A program made the translations under genes and the position numbers. From positions 124,001-188,000 of the forward strand of contig CAVOWP010000008.1 in the NCBI GenBank assembly GCA_963700185.1: DNA of 64,000 nucleotides. Direction: 5' to 3'. Position 1 is the first letter of the stretch. Each line of letters begins with the position of its first letter. Below the pieces are notes generated by a model. That model was not told the origin of the DNA and made no database searches. It saw only the letters and a program-made list of their open reading frames with translations. Below, piece after piece: positions 27,411 through 36,705 of this stretch. Origin of the DNA: AP-15 sp963700185. Its GTDB lineage: Bacteria; Pseudomonadota; Alphaproteobacteria; ATCC43930; CGMCC-115725.

Positions 27411-29565
27411 ATGCCTGATCTGAAGCCGCTGCTGTCGCCCGACAGCATCGCCATTATCGGCGCTTCGGCCGATACCGAGACCTCTGCGCGGCCGGCTGAC
27501 GCACGCGCTGATCGGCCATGGCTATGACGGCCGGATCTTTCCGGTGACCCGCAGCCAGAGCGAGGTGCTCGGGCTGCGGGCCTATCCTTCGGTCCCGGCG
27601 CTGCCTGAGCCGGTCGATCTCGCGGTCATCCTGGTACCGGCAGCGCATGTTGTCGAAACCCTGGAGCAATGCGGCGGGCGGGTCCGCGCTGCTGTCGTGA
27701 TCAGCTCCGGCTTTGCCGAAGAGAGCAACGAGGCCGCCCGCGCGCGCGATATCGAGCTGAGCCGGATCGCCGAACGCCACGGCATCGTCGTGTGCGGCCC
27801 CAATTCCGAGGGCATCGTCAATCCGCTGAGACCGCTCGTCGCCACGTTCAGCCCGGTCTTTCACGATCCCAGCCAAAGCCTGTTGCCGGCGGTCAGCAAG
27901 GCGCGGCCGATCGCGGTCAGCTGCCAGAGCGGGGCGCTGACCTTCTCGTTTCTCAGCCGCGGCCGCGACAGGCAACTGCATTTCACGCACCAGGTCAGCG
28001 CCGGCAACCAGACGGTGCTGGAGGCTCACGACTACGTCGATTGGTGGCTCGACGAGGGTAGCGCCGACATTTTTCTCCTCTATCTCGAGGGGATCCGCCG
28101 CCCGGAACGGTTCCGCGCGGTTGCCGAGAAGGCCGCAGATGCGGGCAAGCCGCTGATCGTCGCCAAGGTCGGCCGGTCGGCCGCCGGCCGACGAGCCGCG
28201 GCCTCGCATACCGGGGCGCTGGCGCAGGCCGGCGATATCGACGATGCGATCTTCCGCCACCACGGCATCATCCGCGGCGAGGATCTCGACCATATGCTCG
28301 ATGTCGCTGCCGCCTTCTCGTTCTGTCGATTGCCGCGCGGCAACCGCGTCGCGGTCATCACCGGGTCCGGCGGCAGCGCGGTATGGATGGCCGACATCCT
28401 GTCGGCACATGGGCTCGAGCTTCCGGTCCTGGAGGACGACATCCAGCAGCGGGTCCTCGCTCTCCTGCCCTCCTACGCCTCGGCGCAAAACCCGGTCGAC
28501 GGCACCGCGCAGGCAATCCACGAGGTCGGCTACGCCCGGCTCGTCGAGATCGTCCGCGAGTTGAAGCGGATCGACACGATCCTGCTGATCGGCTCGCTCG
28601 CCAACGAAGCGACCGCCGCCAAACGCGCCGAAGAGCTCGCCGCGATCACGGCGGCGACGGAGCAGCCGATCCTGCTGTCGACCTACACGACCGCGTCGCC
28701 GGGAGCGATGGCACGGTTCGCCGAAGCGGGCATCCCCTGCTATACCTCGATGCCGAGCTGTGCCCGCGCGATCCGTGCGCTGGTCGACTACGCTGCGTTC
28801 CGGGCACGACGGCGCCAGCCGAAAGCGGTACCCGTGACCCCGCCGGATTTGTGTGCCGAAGTTGGTCGCGCGCTCGCGGCTGCCGACCCGGTGCTGACCG
28901 AGGTAGAGGCCAAGGCATTGCTCACCCGCTACGGCGTCCCGCGCCCGCCCGAGGCGCTGGTGACGAGCGCCGACGAGGCGGTTGCGGCAGCTGCCCGGAT
29001 CGGCGGTCCCGTCGCGCTCAAGGTGCAATCTCCCGAGATCACTCACAAGACAGAGGCGGGCGCTGTCGATCTCGGCATCGCCGGCGATGCCGCCGTCCGC
29101 AGCGCACACTATCGGGTGCTTGCGAACGCCAGGGCGGCGTACCCGGACGCCGCCATCCAGGGCGTCCTTGTGCAGGCGATGGCGCCGCGCGGACGCGATA
29201 TCATCCTTGGCGTCACCCGCGACCCGACATTCGGCCCGATGCTGATGGTCGGTCTCGGCGGCATTCACGTGGAAGTGTTGCGCGATGTCGCGTTCGCACC
29301 GGTTCCGATCGGACCGAGCGAGGCGCTCGCATTGCTCGGCGAGCTGAGAGGCGCCGCAATACTCGGAGGCGTCCGCGGCGAGCCCGCCGCCGATCGCACG
29401 GCTTTGGCCGAGCTGATCGCGGCGTTATCGCGTTTCGCCGCCGATCACGCCGAGCTGATCGAGGAAATCGACCTCAATCCGGTCATTGTCCATTCGCAGG
29501 GACAGGGTTTGACCGTGGTCGACGCGCTGATCGTCAGACGGAATCCCGAGGAGATGCGCAAATGA
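27411..29565 (+). pseudogene. ADP-forming acyl-CoA synthetase (acetate--CoA ligase family), one frameshift near N-terminus
   Basis: ATG at 27411 (MPDLKPLLSPDSIAIIGASA) enters the CoA-binding domain. The frame breaks near 27483; removing one T gives LRGRLTHALIGHGYDGRIFP and continues in the long downstream frame. Order: CoA-binding, Succ-CoA-ligase-like domain with active-site His in AAASHTGALAQ, then C-terminal ATP-grasp (KALLTRYGVPRPPEALVTSA, VALKVQSPEITHKTEAG, EIDLNPVIV). The repaired length is about 717 aa. Couples acid plus CoA to ATP hydrolysis to ADP. The stop overlaps the next start (ATGA). If the break is a sequencing error this is a normal CDS. Confidence 0.85.
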
Positions 29566-30341
29566 GCGGCACCCATGTCAGCCAGGAGGGTTATGTCGCG
29601 ACGGTCGAGATGCGCCGGCCGCCGCACAATTTCTTTGATAGCGACCTGATTGCCGAAATCGGCGAGGCCTTCGAGCGCCTCGATGCCGATCCGGGCTGCC
29701 GCGCGATCGTGCTCGCTGCCGAGGGCCGATCGTTTTGCGCCGGGGCCGATTTCTCGAAGCGCATGGAGACTGGTACGGCAGCGGAGGGCAGCCGCAGCGG
29801 TGCCGGCCGACACCTCTACAAGGAAGCAATCCGGCTCTTTCGCACGCGTAAGCCGATCATCGCCGCGGTGCACGGCGCCGCGGTTGGGGGAGGTCTGGGT
29901 CTCGCGCTGGTCGCCGACTTTCGCGTCACCTGTCAGGAAGCGCGCTTCAGCGCCAACTTCAACCGGCTCGGGTTTCACCCCGGCTTCGGCTTGACCGCGA
30001 CGTTGCCGCGGCTGGTCGGGGTGCAGCAGGCGGCGCTCTTGTTCTATACGGGCCGGCGCATTCCGGGTGACGAGGCGGTGCGGATCGGGCTCGCCGATTT
30101 GCTGGTGCCGCTCACTGAGGTGCGCAGCGCGGCCCAAGCGCTGGCGCTCGAGATCGCGCAATCGGCGCCGCTCGCCGTCATGTCGACGCGCGAGACCGTC
30201 CGGCGCGGATTGTGCGACGCGATCGAGACTGCTACCGAGCGCGAGCTCGTCGAACAGGACTGGCTGCGCCGCACCGAGGATTTCAAGGAAGGTATCAAGG
30301 CAATGGCCGACCGCCGACTTCCTGATTTCCAGGGCCGATAA
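29562..30341 (+). CDS. Enoyl-CoA hydratase/isomerase family protein
   Basis: 259 aa, translationally coupled to the synthetase by ATGA. Crotonase fold: RPPHNFFDSDLIAEIG, oxyanion-hole segments FCAGADFSKRM and HGAAVGGGLGLAL, then FNRLGFHPGFGLTATLPRLV. The position of the second catalytic Glu of classical hydratases reads as GFHPGFG, so the exact reaction is uncertain. Last gene of the run dehydrogenase-dehydrogenase-synthetase-hydratase; likely the hydration step of the same pathway. Confidence 0.9.
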   Translation: MSGTHVSQEGYVATVEMRRPPHNFFDSDLIAEIGEAFERLDADPGCRAIVLAAEGRSFCAGADFSKRMETGTAAEGSRSGAGRHLYKEAIRLFRTRKPIIAAVHGAAVGGGLGLALVADFRVTCQEARFSANFNRLGFHPGFGLTATLPRLVGVQQAALLFYTGRRIPGDEAVRIGLADLLVPLTEVRSAAQALALEIAQSAPLAVMSTRETVRRGLCDAIETATERELVEQDWLRRTEDFKEGIKAMADRRLPDFQGR

Positions 30342-30345
30342 CGCA

Positions 30346-31188
30346 TTAGAAACGATTCAGCAGGACCGCTGCCGCGAGCCGCCAGCTCTGCAGAGGGTCC
30401 GGTACCGTCAGCGCCGGGTCGAACGGGTCGTACGCGGCCCGCTTCAGCCGGAGCAGCGAGCGTTGCGCGACAACGGCAGGCAGTAACGCGGGAAGCGCCG
30501 AGCGTGGGATCTTCGCGCGGTGGGCACGGGCCCAGCCGAGGTGTCGTGAGGCCGCCGCGGCGAGTTCGGCAGTTGCGGAGCGCAAGGCCGGGGTGCCGCG
30601 CAGCGCGCGATAATCCCGCTCGCTGAGCCCGCTTCGGGCCGCAATATCGCCCGGGATGAACTGGCGACCGGCGCGCGCATGAAACGGCATCGCGCGCAAC
30701 AGCCCGGCCAGCGAATAGGCGATGCCGACGTGACGGCCCGCATCGCTCGTGGTGGGGTCGTGCACTCCGAGAACCTCTAGGGCGAGATAGACGAGAAGAG
30801 CAGAGGTGTCTTCGGCGTAGCTTTCGAGAGCGCCGAGGCTCGCCAGCGGCTCGTCTTCGAGGTCGCTCTCGCGGGCATCGATCATTCGCTCGAGATGCTC
30901 GCGCGTCAGCCGCGGCTCGCGGATCACAGCGGTCAGCGGCTCGACCACGGGATGACGCCGCACGGGACCGCCCTCGAAGGCGGCGGCGATGTTCTCGCGC
31001 CACCATTGGAGGCGGATCTGGCCGAGCATCGGCTGGGTGACGGTCTCGCGCACCCTTGCAATCTCGTAGTTGAAGGCGTAAAGCGCGAACAGCGCCTCGC
31101 GACGCGCGGCCGGGGCAAACAGCGCCGTTTGATACCGGTCGCGGTCGTGACGCCGCACCAGCGCCGCAACCGGCGACAGGCGATCCAT
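30346..31188 (-). CDS. Squalene/phytoene synthase family protein (NDUFAF6-like)
   Basis: 280 aa from the ATG at 31186-31188 (MDRLSPVAALVRRHDRDRYQ); a longer start at 31260 would overlap sodB. All-helical trans-isoprenyl synthase fold, with EIARVRETVTQPMLGQIRLQ and DARESDLEDEPL replacing the first and second Asp-rich motifs only loosely, so catalysis is doubtful. The group is related to the mitochondrial complex I assembly factor NDUFAF6. In alphaproteobacteria it usually follows the secDF-Mth938 genes; here 2 kb of other genes lie between. Confidence 0.85.
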   Translation of the reverse strand: MDRLSPVAALVRRHDRDRYQTALFAPAARREALFALYAFNYEIARVRETVTQPMLGQIRLQWWRENIAAAFEGGPVRRHPVVEPLTAVIREPRLTREHLERMIDARESDLEDEPLASLGALESYAEDTSALLVYLALEVLGVHDPTTSDAGRHVGIAYSLAGLLRAMPFHARAGRQFIPGDIAARSGLSERDYRALRGTPALRSATAELAAAASRHLGWARAHRAKIPRSALPALLPAVVAQRSLLRLKRAAYDPFDPALTVPDPLQSWRLAAAVLLNRF

Positions 31189-31258
31189 TTCAGCGGAACG
31201 TCGCTCCGGGACCGGCGTTTTACGACGGACCTCTTTCACAGAACCCGGGATGGTCGCC

Positions 31259-31861
31259 ATGGCTTTCGAACTGCCGCCCCTGCCCTATCCGAAAAACGCG
31301 CTTGAGCCACACACTTCGGCACAGACGCTTGATTTTCATCACGGCAAGCATCACCAAGCTTACGTCACCAACCTGAACAACCTCGTCAAGGGTTCTCCGA
31401 TGGAGAGCCAATCCCTAGAGGACATCATCAAGGCCACATACAGGGACTCGTCAAAGACGGGCGTCTTCAACAACGCCGCGCAAGTGTGGAATCACACTTT
31501 CTTCTGGAACTGCATGAAGCCCAACGGCGGTGGCTCGCCGAGCGGACAAGTTGCCCAGGCGATCGACCGCGGTTGCGGCAGTTTCGATAAGTTCAAGGAG
31601 CAGTTCAAAACTGCCGCCGTCGGCCAGTTCGGGAGCGGCTGGGCCTGGCTCGTCGCCGATGGCGGGCAAGCCAAGATCATGGCGACGCCGAATGCCGTTA
31701 ATCCGCTCGCCGAAGGCCAAACGGCGCTTTTGACCTGCGACGTCTGGGAGCACGCCTATTACCTCGATTTCCAGAATCGCCGGCCGGATTTCGTCCAGAC
31801 CTTCCTCGACCATCTGGTCAACTGGGACTTTGTCGCCCAGAACCTCGCGAAAGCCCGTTAG
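31259..31861 (+). CDS. sodB: Superoxide dismutase, Fe/Mn type
   Basis: 200 aa, starting MAFELPPLPYPKNALEPHTS at 31259 (an upstream in-frame ATG at 31250 is less typical). Metal ligands: His in DFHHGKHHQAY, His in VWNHTFFWNC, and Asp/His in LTCDVWEHAYYLDF. FGSGWAWLV and the Gln in AAVGQFGSGW point to the iron form. Removes superoxide in the cytoplasm. It ends just before a strong terminator and is transcribed alone. Confidence 0.96.
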   Translation: MAFELPPLPYPKNALEPHTSAQTLDFHHGKHHQAYVTNLNNLVKGSPMESQSLEDIIKATYRDSSKTGVFNNAAQVWNHTFFWNCMKPNGGGSPSGQVAQAIDRGCGSFDKFKEQFKTAAVGQFGSGWAWLVADGGQAKIMATPNAVNPLAEGQTALLTCDVWEHAYYLDFQNRRPDFVQTFLDHLVNWDFVAQNLAKAR

Positions 31862-31884
31862 CAATCCGGCCGAGACCACAAAAG

Positions 31885-31908
31885 AAGCCCCGCTTCGGCG
31901 GGGCTTTT
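31885..31908 (+). terminator. Rho-independent terminator of sodB
   Basis: GCCCCGC-TTCG-GCGGGGC stem with a very stable TTCG loop (31887-31904), A-run before and TTTT after (31905-31908). It lies 24 bp after the sodB stop. Its right edge touches the stop codon of the convergent small gene, so it may end both transcripts. Confidence 0.9.
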
Positions 31909-32162
31909 CACAGGTGTACACCCCTGTCGAGCAGCACCGCAGTATATTCCCGATAAGTCAACCCTACGGTCTGAGCCCGCGCTAGACGGGCCAGAGCGAT
32001 CTCCCGCGGCGGCGTCTTCCAGGCCCGCGCGTGAGCCTTCCTCCAGCAGAACTTCCGCCAATCCGTTCCAGGGTCGAACAGCGGACCGCCATTATGGCCG
32101 ATGCCAGGCGGAGCGGCGGCATCTTCGGGCACCATTAGCAAACTCGCTTGACGCCGATCCAT
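31908..32162 (-). CDS. Small conserved hypothetical protein
   Basis: 84 aa (or 74 aa from the ATG at 32133-32135). Core PPGIGHNGGPLFDPGTDWRK is followed by KAHARAWKTPPREIALARLA and LTYREYTAVLLDRGVHL. The HNGGP opening and the helix with an R-x-AR pattern are found in many small alphaproteobacterial proteins of unknown role. No ribosome site is visible before 32162; the inner start is also weak. Not recognised beyond that. Confidence 0.65.
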   Translation of the reverse strand: MDRRQASLLMVPEDAAAPPGIGHNGGPLFDPGTDWRKFCWRKAHARAWKTPPREIALARLARAQTVGLTYREYTAVLLDRGVHL

Positions 32163-32192
32163 TTATCGAAAAAAAAGGCGCCCTCGCATCAT

Positions 32193-32220
32193 AAAACAAG
32201 CCCCGCGGAAGGCGGGGCTT
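32193..32220 (-). terminator. Rho-independent terminator of the Spy-like gene
   Basis: Read on the minus strand: AAGCCCCGCC-TTCC-GCGGGGCTT followed by GTTTTAT (stem 32199-32220, T-run 32193-32198). It lies 30 bp after the stop at 32250. Confidence 0.85.
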
Positions 32221-32249
32221 GCTCGTCAGTCGTCTCTACGTCCTTTCTT

Positions 32250-32783
32250 TTACCCGCTGCGGCCGTGATGCGCCGCTCGCCGTTGCGCGTGCTGCTCCGC
32301 ATTGGCGCGAAACACCTGGTCTGCGAGTTGCTTCTGCTGATCAGGCATCGCGTCGTAAAGCTTCTGGAACGCCGGAACCAGCTTTTCCAGATCTTGAGCA
32401 TGCGCCTGCGCAAGCTTCTCGTAGGACTCCATGTTCTGCACGGCGTTCATCGATTCGAAGCTCTGAGCGCGCTCTCTAAAGGCCTGATCCATCGCGCGCG
32501 CGTTATCGCGCATGACCTCGGCGAATTGATTCCATTGCGATTCTTCGGCCGCGGCGATGCGCAGCTGTGCATGCAGCTCCTTGATTCGGTTTTCCACCCG
32601 TTCCTCGGCATTCTTGCCGGAAACCGGGTGGTTGACCATTGGCGACGACGCGGCCGCCGGCGCAGGCGGCGTAGCGGCTTGCGTCGCTGGAGATTGCGAG
32701 GATTGCGCCCAGGCGGCCGCGGGCAACGACAGCAGAGCGGCCACGGCCACCGGGGCAAAACGGCTGCACAGGATTAATTTCAT
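32250..32783 (-). CDS. Periplasmic Spy/CpxP-like (LTXXQ motif) protein
   Basis: 177 aa with a signal peptide (MKLILCSRFAPVAVAALLSL to AAAWAQ). The mature part has a Pro/Ala-rich segment and then a helical region, ENRIKELHAQLRIAAAEESQ with WNQFAEVMRDNARAMDQ, typical of the Spy family hairpin that acts as an ATP-independent chaperone or stress sensor in the periplasm. Starts with no obvious partner kinase nearby; has its own terminator. Confidence 0.85.
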   Translation of the reverse strand: MKLILCSRFAPVAVAALLSLPAAAWAQSSQSPATQAATPPAPAAASSPMVNHPVSGKNAEERVENRIKELHAQLRIAAAEESQWNQFAEVMRDNARAMDQAFRERAQSFESMNAVQNMESYEKLAQAHAQDLEKLVPAFQKLYDAMPDQQKQLADQVFRANAEQHAQRRAAHHGRSG

Positions 32784-32813
32784 CGGGGTGTTCCTATTGG
32801 CTGAGATCTTTGA

Positions 32814-33104
32814 TCAGTAGCCGTAGTAAACGGCAGGCGGCGGAGGGGTGTAATAGGCCGGCGGCGGCCCGTAATAGCTGTAGGGCGGCGCATAATAGCC
32901 GGGTGCGTAGCCGCCGTTCGACGCTATCGCGGCACCTACGCCGAGGCCGACGAGACCGCCGATTATCGCCGCGCCGGCCGCGCCGCCGCCGCCGCCGTGG
33001 TGATGATAACCCCCGTGCCAATGTTCAGCATGAACAGCAGGGGCCATCGCCAGACCCGCGACAAGCGCCGCGGTACCTAAGAACCGTGAGCGAAACGCCA
33101 TCAT
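32814..33104 (-). CDS. Small secreted Gly/Tyr/Pro-rich protein
   Basis: 96 aa from the ATG at 33102-33104 (GGGAGTCG upstream). Signal peptide MMAFRSRFLGTAALVAGLAM to AVHA, then HWHGGYHHHGGGGGAAGAA, a glycine-zipper-like hydrophobic stretch IIGGLVGLGVGAAIAS, and a tail of PPY/YYGP repeats. Such proteins are common in alphaproteobacterial envelopes; the His cluster may bind metal. Function unknown. Confidence 0.75.
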   Translation of the reverse strand: MMAFRSRFLGTAALVAGLAMAPAVHAEHWHGGYHHHGGGGGAAGAAIIGGLVGLGVGAAIASNGGYAPGYYAPPYSYYGPPPAYYTPPPPAVYYGY

Positions 33105-33211
33105 CGACTCCCTCAAAAATCTGCATTGACAACGTCAGCCACGGTCAGCAATTCCCGGAAGCGTCATAATTGCTCACCGGGCGATGAAATCAGCTACGGT
33201 TTGAGCGGATG

Positions 33212-33586
33212 CTAGGCTGGCGGTATCAGCGCCGCGGCGACCCCGCGGTCCTCGGCGACCAGCACGTTGTAGGTGCGGCATGCGGCGCCGGTATCCATCG
33301 CCTCGAGCGCGACCCCGGCGGTGCGTAGCGCGGTGCGCAACGCGGCGGGCACGGCACTTGTCGAGCGTCCGAGACCGAGCAACAGGATCTGGACGCCACC
33401 ATGCTCGATCACCGGACCCAGGGTCTCCCAGGTCACATCACGAGCGCTCGCGGCATCCCACGCGACAGTGAGGTCGGGAAAAACCAGGACCGGACCGTGA
33501 TAGATGACCCCGCTCACCCGAAAGCCGCTCGGCGCGTAGCGCTCGATGATCTGACGGCCGGCCGTGGCTACCGGGGTGAGATCCAT
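33212..33586 (-). CDS. Mth938-like domain protein (DUF498, NDUFAF3-like)
   Basis: 124 aa. YAPSGFRVSGVIYHGPVLVF, then VQILLLGLGRSTSAVPAALR and the ending ACRTYNVLVAEDRGVAAALI match the Mth938 fold. Human NDUFAF3, a complex I assembly factor, is a homologue of this family. The gene follows secF by 18 bp on the same strand, the standard alphaproteobacterial arrangement. Confidence 0.9.
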   Translation of the reverse strand: MDLTPVATAGRQIIERYAPSGFRVSGVIYHGPVLVFPDLTVAWDAASARDVTWETLGPVIEHGGVQILLLGLGRSTSAVPAALRTALRTAGVALEAMDTGAACRTYNVLVAEDRGVAAALIPPA

Positions 33587-33604
33587 CGCGGCGAATGCCG
33601 TGGC

Positions 33605-34552
33605 TCAGCGCGCTCCAGGAGCGCGGGCTGGCACTGCTTCGCTCGACCGGGCGATTGCGGCGCGGTTCGGCCGGACATAGTAGAGGATCGGCGCCGCGAT
33701 GAAGAGTGACGAATAGGTGCCGATTACGACGCCCCACAGCATAGCAATGCTGAAGCCTCTCAGCACTTCGCCGCCAAGAAACAACAATGAAAGAACCGCG
33801 AGCGCGACCGTGCTGACGGTCAGGATGGTCCGCGACAATGTCTCGTTGAGCGCCAGGTTGATCAGGTCGCGAAACGGCATCCTCGGATATTTGCGCAACG
33901 ACTCGCGGATCCGGTCGTAGATCACGACAGTGTCATTCACCGAATACCCGGCGATGGTCAGGATAGCGGCCAAGGTCGTCAGGTTGAACTCGAGCTGGAA
34001 AAGCGCGAACAGCCCGACCGTGGTGATCACGTCGTGCAGGGTCGAAATCATCCCGCCGACGCCGAATTGCCATTCGAAGCGGAACCAGATGTAGAGGGCG
34101 ATCGCGAACAGCGCTAGAACGGTCGCGATCACCCCGGCGCGGATCAGCTCGCCGCCGACGCTCGGACCGACGACCTCGGTGCGGCGGTATTCGACCCCGG
34201 GGCCGAGCGCCTGCCGCGCAAGCTGCACCGCTTTCTCCTGCGCTGCATCGCCGCCTGGCTGCCGCGGCAGCCGGATCAATACATCGGTCGGTGGGCCGAA
34301 CCCCTGTAGCGAGGCTTCGCCGATATGAAGCGCGTCCAGCTTTTGCCGCATTTCGGCAAGGTTCGCTGGCCCCGTGGTGGAGCGAACCTCGATCAGCGTG
34401 CCGCCGACAAAGTCGATCCCGTAATTGAGCCCGACAGTCAGAAACAGCACGATCGAGCCGATTGTCAGCAGCCCGGAGAGCGCAAACCCGATCTTGTGCC
34501 AACCCATGAAGTCGATTTTCGGCGTGCGCCGGATGACGATCAGCGGTCTCAT
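33605..34552 (-). CDS. secF: Protein translocase subunit SecF
   Basis: 315 aa. Inner-membrane proton-driven helper of the Sec translocon. N-terminal membrane helix after FMGWHKIGFALSGLLTIGSI, periplasmic loop beginning GLNYGIDFVGGTLIEVRS, and five more membrane helices including the conserved ILTIAGYSVNDTVVIYDRIR. Follows secD by 13 bp; the two form one complex with yajC. Confidence 0.96.
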   Translation of the reverse strand: MRPLIVIRRTPKIDFMGWHKIGFALSGLLTIGSIVLFLTVGLNYGIDFVGGTLIEVRSTTGPANLAEMRQKLDALHIGEASLQGFGPPTDVLIRLPRQPGGDAAQEKAVQLARQALGPGVEYRRTEVVGPSVGGELIRAGVIATVLALFAIALYIWFRFEWQFGVGGMISTLHDVITTVGLFALFQLEFNLTTLAAILTIAGYSVNDTVVIYDRIRESLRKYPRMPFRDLINLALNETLSRTILTVSTVALAVLSLLFLGGEVLRGFSIAMLWGVVIGTYSSLFIAAPILYYVRPNRAAIARSSEAVPARAPGAR

Positions 34553-34565
34553 TTTGGTTTCACGA

Positions 34566-36143
34566 TCAAATCGGGATGGCCCTCGGTTTCCATTCGCGCA
34601 ACCAAGTGACGATCAACAGCCGGGTCACCAAAATCGCCGAGAACAGCGAGGTCAGCACGCCGATGCTGAGCGTCACGGCAAACCCCTTGACCGGACCCGA
34701 GCCGAGCCAGAACATCAGCCCGCCGGCGACCAGGGTTGTCACATGGCTGTCGAGGATCGTGCCGAAGGCGCGCTTGAAGCCGGCGTCGAGTGCCGACAGC
34801 ACGGTGCGGCCGGCGCGGACCTCTTCGCGGATGCGCTCATAGATCAGCACATTCGCGTCGACCGCCATACCCATGGTCAGCGCGATGCCGGCGATCCCCG
34901 GCAGGGTCAAGGTGGCGCCGAGCAGCGAAAGGCTGCCGAGCATCAGGCACAGGTTGAAGATCAGCGCGATATCGGCAAAGACGCCGAACAATCCGTAGAA
35001 CAGGATCATGAACACGACGACCAGCGCGACCCCGACGATGCTGGCGACCGCTCCGGCATGGATCGAATCGGCGCCGAGATCCGGGCCGACCGTCCGCTCC
35101 TCGAGGATCGTGATCGGCGCCGGAAGCGCGCCCGCCCGCAGCAGCAGCGCAAGGTCGCTCGCCGACTGGACCGTGAAGCTGCCGGAAATAATGCCGCTGC
35201 CGCCAAGGATCGGCTCGCGGATCACCGGCGCACTGATCACCTTGTTGTCGAGAACGATTGCGAATGGCTTGCCGACATTGTCTCGCGTCGCGTCGCCAAA
35301 GCGTTTTGCACCGGCGGCATCGAAACGGAAGCTAACCACCGGTTCGTTGTTTTGAAAGGTCGGTTGGGCATCGACCAGGGTGTCACCGCCGACCATCACG
35401 CGCTTGCGCACGACATAGGCCGCGGGTCCGGTGCGCCCAGCCCTGCCCTCTTCTGCCGGCAAAATTTCGTCGCCAGGCGGCAGCCGGCCGCGTCGCGCGT
35501 CCTCCAGCGAGACCGTGGGGTCGACGAGCTGGAAGGTCAGCTTGGCGGTACGGCCTAGCAGCGCTTTGACATGCTCGGGATTGTCGACGCCCGGGAGCTG
35601 GACGAGGATACGATCAGATCCCTCGCGCTGGATCGTCGGCTCCTTGGTCCCGGTCTCGTCGATGCGCCGGCGGATGATCTCGATCGACTGATCGACGGCT
35701 TGCCGGCGCCGCGCCTCGGTCGCAACCGTGCTGAAGCGCATCGTCCCCGAGCCGTCGGGGGCAATGTCGACGGTCAGGTCAGGATCGATCTTGCGCAAGG
35801 CCTGGCGCGTAGCTTCGATCTGGTCCGGTTCGCGGATCGTGAAGACGATCGCATCGCCTTCGACGCTGAGCCCAGTATATCCGATATTGGCGTCGCGCAG
35901 CGCGTTGCGCACATTGTCGACGATCGAGTTGAGGCGCTCGCGCTGCGCCGCGGCGACATCGACCTCAAGGAGCAAATAGGAACCGCCGCGCAAATCAAGC
36001 CCGAGGGCCACCTGCTTGTGCGGTAACCAATTCGGCACCCGCGCAAGAAAGGATGGGCTGAACAGGTTCGGCAATGACAGCAGCACACCGAGCGCGCACA
36101 CTGCGCAGATCAGGGTGATCTTCCAATTCTCGAAATACAGCAT
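34566..36143 (-). CDS. secD: Protein translocase subunit SecD
   Basis: 525 aa. N-terminal helix (WKITLICAVCALGVLLSLPN), the LGLDLRGGSYLLLEVD motif, a large periplasmic head with IQREGSDRILVQLPGVDNPE, and C-terminal helices with the RND-type segment GIAGIALTMGMAVDANVLIY. Pulls secreted proteins across the membrane using the proton gradient. Sits between yajC and secF. Confidence 0.97.
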   Translation of the reverse strand: MLYFENWKITLICAVCALGVLLSLPNLFSPSFLARVPNWLPHKQVALGLDLRGGSYLLLEVDVAAAQRERLNSIVDNVRNALRDANIGYTGLSVEGDAIVFTIREPDQIEATRQALRKIDPDLTVDIAPDGSGTMRFSTVATEARRRQAVDQSIEIIRRRIDETGTKEPTIQREGSDRILVQLPGVDNPEHVKALLGRTAKLTFQLVDPTVSLEDARRGRLPPGDEILPAEEGRAGRTGPAAYVVRKRVMVGGDTLVDAQPTFQNNEPVVSFRFDAAGAKRFGDATRDNVGKPFAIVLDNKVISAPVIREPILGGSGIISGSFTVQSASDLALLLRAGALPAPITILEERTVGPDLGADSIHAGAVASIVGVALVVVFMILFYGLFGVFADIALIFNLCLMLGSLSLLGATLTLPGIAGIALTMGMAVDANVLIYERIREEVRAGRTVLSALDAGFKRAFGTILDSHVTTLVAGGLMFWLGSGPVKGFAVTLSIGVLTSLFSAILVTRLLIVTWLREWKPRAIPI

Positions 36144-36208
36144 GCGCTACTTCTCACGCGTAGATGCCAGCGCCCCCTCGGCCGTGGGCTTTGTGCCGCG
36201 CAATCCGA

Positions 36209-36589
36209 TCACTCCTTGGTGCCCACCTTTGCCCGTGTCTCCGTCTTCTGCTTGGCGGCCTCGCGGGCCGCGCCCGGGTCAGGCTTGGCGACAACGCTGG
36301 TGATTGTGCTGCGCACCACGCGGACTCGCACATTCTCGGCAATGTCGACGACGACTTCCTCCGGGTTGTCGACCCGCGCCACGGTCCCGATGATCCCGCC
36401 CCCGGTCACTACCCGATCGCCGCGACGCAACGCGTCGAGCATGGTTTTCTGATCCTTGGCCTTGCGCTGCTGCGGGCGAATCAGAAGGAAGTAGAAGACG
36501 ACGAAGATCAGGATCAGCGGCAGAAACTGGATGAGCGCGTTCTGATCTAATATGCCTGTTCCTTGGGCATAAGCCGTGGAAATCCACAT
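36209..36589 (-). CDS. yajC: Preprotein translocase subunit YajC
   Basis: 126 aa, slightly longer than usual. Single N-terminal membrane helix LIQFLPLILIFVVFYFLLIR followed by PQQRKAKDQKTMLDALRRGD and VVTGGGIIGTVARVDNPEEV, all family hallmarks, and a charged Lys/Ala-rich tail. Associates with SecDF. First gene of the yajC-secD-secF-Mth938 run and divergent from the DUF815 gene. Confidence 0.95.
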   Translation of the reverse strand: MWISTAYAQGTGILDQNALIQFLPLILIFVVFYFLLIRPQQRKAKDQKTMLDALRRGDRVVTGGGIIGTVARVDNPEEVVVDIAENVRVRVVRSTITSVVAKPDPGAAREAAKQKTETRAKVGTKE

Positions 36590-36705
36590 TGGAAGGGTGC
36601 CTCAAATCGCGTGCCGCATCCGTCGACGGGCAGCTCCGCCGTTCCCGTCATATGGTGCCTGCCGTGCGGCGGGCCAATTGCTACTCGATGCCCGGATAAA
36701 GGGCA

